Shown in pieces: positions 43,837-49,008 of a stretch of DNA of 49,008 nt; the first letter of the stretch is position 1, and each line of letters starts with the position of its first letter. Source of the DNA: Bacillus rhizoplanae (GTDB lineage Bacteria; Bacillota; Bacilli; Bacillales; Bacillaceae_G); assembly GCF_917563915.1 (NCBI RefSeq), contig NZ_CAKJTI010000028.1, forward strand, positions 1-49,008. Reading direction: 5' to 3'. The position numbers and the translations under genes were made by a program. Below the pieces are notes generated by a model. That model was not told the origin of the DNA, did no database searches, and saw only the letters and a program-made list of their open reading frames with translations.

Positions 43837-44345
43837 CCCGACCATGGTGCCAGATGACTTAATTGACTTAAAAACAATATTACCTAAATTAAATAAATAA
43901 CTATTCTGTTCTTCAATTATCGGGCGCTGTTATGGAGTGAAACTTAGATTTTTAAACGACTTTATTGTTATTTTTTAAGTTCGGTGAAGTGTTTTTCATC
44001 AAAAATAAAATTGTTTAAGGTTTTAAAATTAAATAACTTTATTGTCATTTTACAAAATTTTCATTTAGGGGGTACTTCAAAATCTTAGCTTGATAGGTAT
44101 GGGGTACCGTCAGGAAAATGCGGATTTACAGGAAGGTGACATATATCGTTGCAACTCTTTAGAAAACAATTCTAGTTCCTTAAAGATTTAGTTTTAAGGA
44201 AACTTAACCTATTCAGCAACTGTTGACTGGAAGACTTTACAGATGTGGCCCTTTATTTGTCTTTTGGTGGTTATATGCCGTAAAGGAAGGTTTCCGACTA
44301 ACTTTAGTCCTTGACTAAAGTTAGTCGTTTTTTTTAAGAGTATGC
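43837..44345. other. Gap: island junction with IS231 end, Tn3-type repeat and terminator
   Basis: Contains an atcgggcgc hairpin-family motif (about 43920), the inverted subterminal region of the MIC231-like cassette, the IS231 end (44084-44101), the Tn3-type repeat (from 44101), a stem ttccttaaa/ttttaaggaa (about 44173-44199) and the terminator at 44295-44334. No gene is supported. Confidence 0.6.
44295..44334 (+). terminator. Strong intrinsic terminator
   Basis: A perfect 14-bp stem (44295-44308 with 44314-44327) is followed by seven or more T. It faces right although the next gene is on the minus strand, so it once ended a plus-strand transcript that is now lost, or insulates the regulator gene. 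Confidence 0.88.
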
Positions 44346-45308
44346 TTATGGGCAGTATAAGCATACTCTCTCTTTTAAACCTTCTAAGACTTCTTCTGGC
44401 ACTTCCCTGACATTGATATCCTCACCTAGGAAAAGTAGCCAATTTGTTATTTCGGTCAATTCCTCAGGCTTATTAACATTGATAAAAGTCTTTAGAATGG
44501 CTGTGGTTTGGTAAGGATTCGTATAGGAAATTGAAACTTTTAAAGGATGATATTTTTTGAACTGGGCAATCGCTTTTGGACCAAGTTCAAGGACAAGGTT
44601 GATTACTTCTTCCTGCTTACTTAGTTTTTCTAAAATCTTTTTCTTACTTAATCTTTTTTTCGTCGGATAGGGTTTGACATTGGTGAGATGGCCGACAGGA
44701 AAAATCTGCTTCTTTTCTTCCTTTAAGTCAAAGCCTTCAATCAGCCAAAGGCTTTTTTCATGATAAAGGTGCAAGAGATAAATTGGATAAGACTTTATTA
44801 CATTCTCTTCTTTGATGGTAATCAATAAATAGCTATCCAAAAGAAGGATTTGGATGAGTCTTTCTAACATGGGATCGGGGAGGTCTGACAAATCAAGTAG
44901 GTCGGGATTATTGGGATTGGTCCCTTCAAAAAGCAAGATTTGATTTAAAAGAACAAGGTCATCTTGCTGGTTTTCTGAGATGAGGCCTAGTAATTTTTCA
45001 GCTAAAGAATGACGACTCTTTAGATAGGGGAGTTGTTGATTTCTTGTAGCCATAAAGGCAATAAAAAGAGCTTTGATCTCATTATCGGTAAAGCGAACAG
45101 TGGGCAGGACAGAGTTATTCATGACAAAATAACCCCCATCCCTTCCAACTTCAGCGACGAGTGGCATCCCCATGGCTTCAATTTCTCTGATATCTCTAAT
45201 AGCTGTCGAACGAGAGATGTTAAATTCTCGCATGATTTCAGAAATTGTAAAGTGGGCGCGGTTGTTGATATACCGCATGATGATATTAATCCGCTCAACT
45301 TTTTTCAT
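44346..45308 (-). CDS. WYL-domain transcriptional regulator (HTH-11/YafY type)
   Basis: The 320-residue protein has an N-terminal winged helix (MKKVERINIIMRYINNRAHF, TISEIMREFNISRSTAIRDI) and a C-terminal WYL-type ligand domain (about 140-215: SYPIYLLHLYHEKSLWLIEGFD) plus a WCX extension. WYL regulators sense small ligands or nucleic-acid signals. It starts with ATG after taggaggt and is divergent from the GyrI-like gene, with a 111-bp shared promoter region that includes TTGACA at 45335. The GyrI-like gene and its follower are the probable targets. Confidence 0.88.
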   Translation of the reverse strand: MKKVERINIIMRYINNRAHFTISEIMREFNISRSTAIRDIREIEAMGMPLVAEVGRDGGYFVMNNSVLPTVRFTDNEIKALFIAFMATRNQQLPYLKSRHSLAEKLLGLISENQQDDLVLLNQILLFEGTNPNNPDLLDLSDLPDPMLERLIQILLLDSYLLITIKEENVIKSYPIYLLHLYHEKSLWLIEGFDLKEEKKQIFPVGHLTNVKPYPTKKRLSKKKILEKLSKQEEVINLVLELGPKAIAQFKKYHPLKVSISYTNPYQTTAILKTFINVNKPEELTEITNWLLFLGEDINVREVPEEVLEGLKERVCLYCP

Positions 45309-45419
45309 CGGGACCTCCTAAACAGTATCATTTTTTGACATGATTTAAGGCTATTATAAACCTATCAAGTGAAAAGACAAATCATTTGATTAATTTTTTT
45401 AAAAAGGAAGGTTTTGAAT

Positions 45420-45899
45420 ATGGCAGATTATACACTAGAAGAAAAAGACAGCTTTACCGTTTTAGGTTTTGGAACTGAGCTTAAGAGCGATTACACAGAC
45501 TTTGCTGGCATAAACAAGGAAAAGTCAGACTTTTGGCGGGCCGTCAAACAAGATGGAAGGCTTGACACTTTAAAAGCTCTAGCCACAAATGACTACATTT
45601 TTGCCGTGAACGAAGCGGTGAATAACAAAATGATGCATTATGCTGGCGTCATGACAGAGGCATTGGTACCAGAAGAATCCAGAGTTATCCAATTTCCTAA
45701 AGGGGCATACCTAGTTGTTAAAGGAGAAGGGGAAACGGCTGATGAGTTGAGTAATAAGCTTACTGGCATTGCCTTTGGTCAAATCTTGCCAGAAGCAAAG
45801 AATATTGCCTATGTTGGCGGGCCAAATGCAACGGTTGAGATGGGGCAGCGAAACGGCTTAGTATTTGGTGAAATGTGGATTCCTGTTGTTAGGAAATAA
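45420..45899 (+). CDS. GyrI-like / AraC effector-binding-domain protein
   Basis: The 159-residue protein has the stand-alone GyrI-like small-molecule-binding fold: MADYTLEEKDSFTVLGFGTE, a central RVIQFPKGAYLVVKGEGE (the PxGxYxVF-type strand) and a C-terminal GLVFGEMWIPV strand. Such proteins bind or hydrolyse drug-like ligands. The ATG at 45420 is 8 nt from aaggaagg; the TTG at 45414 is too close. It precedes the next gene by 22 bp (operon) and is divergent from the WYL regulator. Confidence 0.85.
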   Translation: MADYTLEEKDSFTVLGFGTELKSDYTDFAGINKEKSDFWRAVKQDGRLDTLKALATNDYIFAVNEAVNNKMMHYAGVMTEALVPEESRVIQFPKGAYLVVKGEGETADELSNKLTGIAFGQILPEAKNIAYVGGPNATVEMGQRNGLVFGEMWIPVVRK

Positions 45900-45921
45900 A
45901 GAGATAAAAGGAGGAATGGAA

Positions 45922-46386
45922 GTGTCCTATATTGTTGATTTTAAAAATGTGTCTACAGTTGGTTTAGAGTCTTCACCTGTAGTAGAAGCGCTTGCTGGTT
46001 TACGTGCTAATGAAGCCCGTTACTTTATGAACAAATACAAGCATGAATTTACGGTTGTACCAGCTAGCGAAAGCCAGGAGACCCTTGATTATGTGAACCA
46101 AATTTTGAAAGAAGAACGTGATATTGAGTTTGCGGCCAAACCTTTAGAAACGTCGCGTTTTCAAGTGGAAAATATCAAATTTGCCTACGTCTTTTATGAG
46201 GATGGTCTTGAGGTCAACGTCATGTATACGGTTGATGATCCTAAGAAGCGGGCCGTTGGTTTTAAGCTTTCTGAGGGGATGGAGGTACCAAAGGAGTTAG
46301 AAGGGAAGTTTAAGTTTGCTAGGCAGAAGTCTAAACTAGCTGGAACAATTCGGGGCTCGTTTTTTGTAATTAAAGGAGAATATTAA
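45922..46386 (+). CDS. Unknown protein in operon with the GyrI-like gene
   Basis: The protein of about 154 residues begins SYIVDFKNVSTVGLESSPVV, has a helical part with KYKHEFTVVPASESQETLDY, and ends AGTIRGSFFVIKGEY. I do not recognise it. GTG at 45922 is preferred, being 7 nt after aaaggagg; the ATG at 45916 would overlap that site. No signal peptide or membrane segment. Context suggests it works with the GyrI-like protein. Confidence 0.7.
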   Translation: MSYIVDFKNVSTVGLESSPVVEALAGLRANEARYFMNKYKHEFTVVPASESQETLDYVNQILKEERDIEFAAKPLETSRFQVENIKFAYVFYEDGLEVNVMYTVDDPKKRAVGFKLSEGMEVPKELEGKFKFARQKSKLAGTIRGSFFVIKGEY

Positions 46387-46457
46387 AGTAAGCAAAAGCG
46401 CAAGTGGAGGAATCCAGCCATTTTTTGTATTTGGTCATTTTTTTCTTCATTGAAATT

Positions 46458-46499
46458 AGTGAAAGCTATTTTCTCTCTAGGTAAAAAATAGCTTTCACT
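46458..46499. terminator. Terminator-like hairpin after the GyrI operon
   Basis: A perfect 15-bp stem (46458-46472 with 46485-46499) encloses a 12-nt loop. The left arm ends TTTT and the right arm begins AAAA. Confidence 0.75.
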
Positions 46500-46513
46500 C
46501 GCTAGAAAACCCA

Positions 46514-46860
46514 ATGGATGCGGACATTTTCCATGGTAACTTCTACTTTGCCAATAGGGGTTCAGGGGAGATACGTGTAAAAAAGAGACATAGCCTAGGA
46601 ATCGACTAGAAGATCAAGAGGTTGCCGTTCTTTCCCTGCATTTATTGCAAAACTGTCTCGTGTATATCAACACACTCATGATTCAATCCGTTTTATCAGA
46701 AAAGAAGTGGTTGGATATGATGACACCTGAAGACTTAAAAGCGTTAAGTCCGCTTATCTATAGCCATGTAAAGCCTTATGATATCTTTAAATTGAATATG
46801 ATGGAACGAATTCCAATTGAGGAATGGGCATCAGAGATAGAGAACCCTTTGCATCTTTGA
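46514..46860 (+). pseudogene. 3' fragment of a Tn3-family transposase
   Basis: The first frame reads FYFANRGSGEIRVKK; after a frameshift near 46605 it becomes EDQEVAVLSLHLLQNCLVYI, then MMTPEDLKALSPLIYSHVKP and a normal stop. This is the C-terminal end of Tn3-type TnpA (LN-C-V-xxNT, TPED-x-ALSPLIxxHV). About 850 residues upstream are missing. The rest of 46387-47168 contains the hairpin before and an IS231 end after it. Confidence 0.75.
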
Positions 46861-47129
46861 TTTTTAATCCTTATTGCGGGTGGTGACAGCTTCGCTGGTA
46901 CTACCCCGTTTTGCAATACTTTGATTTTATGTCAATCGGGTACGGCAACTAAAAGTGAAATACAGGGATATGTATAAATAAATTCCAATTGGAAATAGCG
47001 TGAAAGGAATAAAACATCACAAATGTCATACTTAAATATAGCTTTGAAATAATGCTATTAATATTGATAAACCACATCGTCAAAGACTAGCAAAATGCAC
47101 AAAATTTTTGTTCTGGGGTATTATGAGAT

Positions 47130-47158
47130 CTTAACTTGATGGACATGTGGCGGTATCC
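47130..47158. mobile_element. Solo IS231-type end next to a Tn3-like terminus
   Basis: The sequence cttaacttgatggacatg (47130-47147) is an IS231-type right end, followed by tggcggtatcc, whose complement ggataccgcca resembles the start of Tn4430-type 38-bp ends (GGGGTACCGCCA). Its left partner was not found in the window, so it is a remnant of a deleted copy. Confidence 0.5.
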
Positions 47159-47168
47159 AAGTTATAAA

Positions 47169-48599
47169 TCATGGAACAATTTCAAAAACAGTACCTTGGT
47201 TAAAATCAGTCACTTTCATAGAGCCGTAAACCCCTAAATATAGTCTGGTTTGATCCAGATTCGTTCCCAAACTAACATAATAAGATGATTGAGACCCAAA
47301 ATTATAATCGGTTTCAATAACACTAAAATCATTTAGTTTACAATCTGTACTTAAGCTAGTATAAGCTAAAACCCCTCTAACCGGAGGTCGAGATTCTTCT
47401 TTCTGGGCAAGATCTGTAAACACAACGCTTCCCGTTAAATTTGGGATTCCATTCCCCATATATGGCTGGACTCCTGTAAGTGCAGTTCCTCCAAACTTGT
47501 CGGGTCTAGGATCTTTATGAAAATAACTAGTTAAAGGTTGTAGACGTCTCACTGAAGTTTTTACTGTTTCATTGTAATAAGCAATTGTTTTCTCATCCAA
47601 AGTCGGATTCGTAGAACAGCCACTTATAAACGCAGTAGGAAAAGCACCTTCCCACCCCCGCCAACCAAAATTAATAAGTCCGTCTGGGTCAGGATTAGAC
47701 CCCATTAAAGAAGCTTGAATAAGCTGAGTAACCGGTATTGGTTTATAATGTACGAATGAAAAAATCGACTCTACCAAATCCTGTCCGACAATCCCTACAT
47801 ATTTGATATACTGATTATAAAACCTTTGAAATGAAATGCCTGTTATATTACGAACCCCTTTGGCAATTACCGTAAGCGTTTCCTGAATAGGTAAGGGAAG
47901 TTCATTAAAACGTGTGACTACGGGTGGATTATTGATAAATGTATTCTTAACTACATCAATTTCAATTATTTTACCAGATATTTCCATATCATCCTGGCTT
48001 AAATTAAATGGATCATATCCTGCTCCACCATCACCAGTTGTTAAAACAAGTTTTCCAGTTTCAGGTGAAAAGTTTAAGCTATTGACACCATTATGATTAA
48101 AAAATGGTCTTCTTATGTTAAGTAATGTCCGTCGTTTTTGAGGTTGACCATTCGATTGTAAAATCCATTCTTCAACTGTATCAATATGATCATATTGAGT
48201 TTCTCTATTTGTCCACCTTAGGTTTAAAGTACTGGGATCACACGGGTTAGGCTTAAAATGTTCAGAAAGAGCCCCTGGACCTTGTGTTCCAGCTACTGAA
48301 TAATGAAGATAAAACAAACCGTTATAATAAAATTCTGGATGAAACGCTAGCCCTAGCAATCCCCGTTCATCATATCCACTACCAGAAACACCTTGTTCAG
48401 ATTTACCTAATTTTATGATTCGCGGGCGAATATCTAAAAAAGTCCTTATAACTCCGTCTCCTATGTAAAAGATCTCTCCTATCTGGGTTGCAATAAATAA
48501 TCTTTCAATTGAGTCACCCGGAAGTATAGTTGTTTTCAAAACAGTGGGTAAATTTATCTTACTAACAATGGGCCGTAAACTAACCTTAACTTTTATCAA
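47169..48599 (-). CDS. PQQ-dependent sugar dehydrogenase-like beta-propeller protein
   Basis: The 476 residues form a six-blade propeller of the GSDH/sorbosone-dehydrogenase family, with SGYDERGLLGLAFHPEFYYN, FNHNGVNSLNFSPETGKLVL, TTGDGGAGYDP and INFGWRGWEGAFP. The conserved His is present in FFNHNG, the catalytic-base region, but no signal peptide is visible, so cofactor use and location are uncertain. Start TTG at 48599, with aaggag about 11 nt upstream. It sits inside the Tn3 remnant as a passenger gene. Confidence 0.78.
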   Translation of the reverse strand: MIKVKVSLRPIVSKINLPTVLKTTILPGDSIERLFIATQIGEIFYIGDGVIRTFLDIRPRIIKLGKSEQGVSGSGYDERGLLGLAFHPEFYYNGLFYLHYSVAGTQGPGALSEHFKPNPCDPSTLNLRWTNRETQYDHIDTVEEWILQSNGQPQKRRTLLNIRRPFFNHNGVNSLNFSPETGKLVLTTGDGGAGYDPFNLSQDDMEISGKIIEIDVVKNTFINNPPVVTRFNELPLPIQETLTVIAKGVRNITGISFQRFYNQYIKYVGIVGQDLVESIFSFVHYKPIPVTQLIQASLMGSNPDPDGLINFGWRGWEGAFPTAFISGCSTNPTLDEKTIAYYNETVKTSVRRLQPLTSYFHKDPRPDKFGGTALTGVQPYMGNGIPNLTGSVVFTDLAQKEESRPPVRGVLAYTSLSTDCKLNDFSVIETDYNFGSQSSYYVSLGTNLDQTRLYLGVYGSMKVTDFNQGTVFEIVP

Positions 48600-48872
48600 C
48601 TAACTTTACACTCCTTCTTATTGTTTTCTTTTAAAAGAATATGATTAGAACTGTTCTATTAGTATCAAATTAGGACCGTGAGTTTTGGGAAATTACCTTT
48701 TAGAATTCAAAAACCCTCTTGAACTAACGGGTGCATTAGTCTAATAAGCTAAAGTAGCAATCATAATAATTATCTTGATTTTTCGCAATCGGGCGCTTTT
48801 CTGGAGTAACGAGAAAAGCCCAATTTCTCAATTTTAATACTGAGAAATTGGGCCTTTTAATATTGTAATTTC
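48600..48872. repeat. Gap with island hairpin motifs and a terminator
   Basis: Contains the gaactaacgggtgcattagt motif (48721-48740), the caatcgggcgcttttctgg motif (from 48786) and a perfect 13-bp hairpin (48818-48830 with 48841-48853) followed by CTTTTAAT. The first two are the same families as at 40.1, 41.3 and 43.9 kb. No gene is supported. Confidence 0.55.
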
Positions 48873-48909
48873 CTTAACGTTGTAAATCCGCATTTTCCTG
48901 ACGCTACCC

Positions 48910-49008
48910 CATGCCCATCAAGCTAAGCTTATATAAGTTTAATTTCACATAAGATTTTTTCTTTTTTCTAAAGGTCCAGTGTAAGTTCTTTAAAGATTTG
49001 CATACTAA
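48910..49008 (+). mobile_element. Left end of another IS231-type element leaving the window
   Basis: The end catgcccatcaagctaag (48910-48927) directly follows tgacgctaccc (48899-48909), the outer part of the Tn3-type right repeat. This mirrors the insertion at the other transposon end. The element continues beyond the window. Confidence 0.6.

Larger units (their letters stand above)
37424..44101. mobile_element. IS231-bounded composite insertion flanked by an 11-bp direct repeat
   Basis: The left outer end is catgtccatcaagctaag (37424-37441) and the right outer end is its inverted relative (44084-44101). Immediately outside both lies the same 11-mer gggtaccgtca (37413-37423 and 44102-44112). 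On the right this 11-mer is the start of a Tn3-type terminal repeat. So the whole 6.68-kb block behaves as one IS231-type insertion into a transposon end, which is the known target preference of IS231. Inside are a decayed IS231 and a second pair-forming end at 39935. Confidence 0.7.
39935..44101. mobile_element. MIC231-like mobile cassette (IS231 ends, passenger genes, no transposase)
   Basis: IS231-type ends at 39935-39952 and 44084-44101 face inward, and their subterminal 150-200 bp are related inverted repeats. No transposase lies between them. Such non-autonomous cassettes (MIC231) are established for the B. cereus group and move with IS231 transposase supplied in trans. The passengers are the methyltransferase, the TetR unit, DUF4064 and DUF6223-like genes. 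Confidence 0.55.
44101..48910. mobile_element. Tn3-family transposon remnant with Tn1546-like 38-bp ends
   Basis: The right repeat (48873-48910, read inward on the minus strand) starts GGGGTAGCGTCAGGAAAATG and ends ACGTTAAG, 38 bp in all. It agrees with the Tn1546 end as I remember it except at one base. The left repeat (44101-44130) starts GGGGTACCGTCAGGAAAATG and matches for 30 bp before diverging. The unit holds a WYL regulator, a GyrI-like gene, an unknown gene, a 3' fragment of a Tn3 transposase and a beta-propeller gene; no resolvase. The transposase is broken, so it cannot move by itself. Confidence 0.7.

Noticed and set aside
46645-46860. 71-codon ORF as an independent small gene
   Set aside because: The sequence is the last part of a Tn3 transposase, and its in-frame continuation lies upstream in another frame.
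1-49008. CRISPR arrays, tRNA and rRNA genes, phage genes
   Set aside because: No regularly spaced direct repeats, no cloverleaf-type sequences and no phage structural or integrase-type proteins were seen.

Overview
The window looks like chromosomal DNA from the Bacillus cereus group. It is AT-rich and low-GC Gram-positive in style, with strong AGGAGG ribosome sites and frequent TTG/GTG starts. The main diagnostic features are a heterocycloanthracin-type thiazole/oxazole-modified microcin (TOMM) cluster, IS231- and IS6/IS240-like sequences, Tn3-type 38-bp ends, BcrC paralogues and LexA-box style regulation. No rRNA, tRNA or CRISPR array was seen.

Region 1 (1-7.3 kb): a small bis-histidine membrane protein whose start appears frameshifted, an ArlRS-like two-component system, a BcrC-type undecaprenyl-diphosphate phosphatase, a DUF3189 protein, an internally duplicated protein behind a LexA-like box, and an MFS exporter. 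The exporter sits behind an 18-codon leader ORF and two mutually exclusive hairpins, one of which hides its ribosome site. A GNAT acetyltransferase follows. Region 2 (7.6-13.6 kb) is the TOMM cluster: a Cys/Gly-rich precursor, an ocin-ThiF-like F protein, a fused C-YcaO cyclodehydratase with a C-terminal PHPHP tail, and a SagB-type dehydrogenase. No dedicated protease, exporter or immunity gene is visible. An IS6-family scrap, a structured repeat and a 1494-residue secreted phosphodiester-glycosidase/metallophosphoesterase fusion follow.

Region 3 (19-27.6 kb) centres on envelope stress and undecaprenyl-lipid recycling: an RND transporter, a second BcrC, a DedA-PAP2-like fusion, a second two-component system, an MFS relic and a third PAP2 protein with a premature TGA. 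Both bcrC-like genes are preceded by 11-bp tandem direct repeats with related sequence, plausibly response-regulator operators. Region 4 (27.8-37.3 kb) carries small unknown proteins, a secreted subtilase, speD, a nonsense-interrupted beta-lactamase-family gene, an OxlT/YhjX-like MFS gene, a DUF2785 protein and a lipoprotein. An almost invariant ~19-nt motif recurs upstream of three of these genes.

Region 5 (37.4-49.0 kb) is a nested mobile island. A Tn3-family end with a Tn1546-like repeat is split at 37.41/44.10 kb by an IS231-bounded 6.68-kb insertion flanked by an 11-bp direct duplication. The insertion contains a decayed IS231 plus a MIC231-like cassette with a methyltransferase, a TetR regulator with three identical-spacing operators, a DUF4064 protein and a very GC-rich DUF6223-like gene. 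The Tn3 unit then continues with a WYL regulator, a GyrI-like protein, an unknown gene, a transposase fragment and a sugar-dehydrogenase-like beta-propeller gene. It ends at 48.91 kb, where another IS231 end leaves the window. Product names rest on motif recognition by eye; no database search was run.
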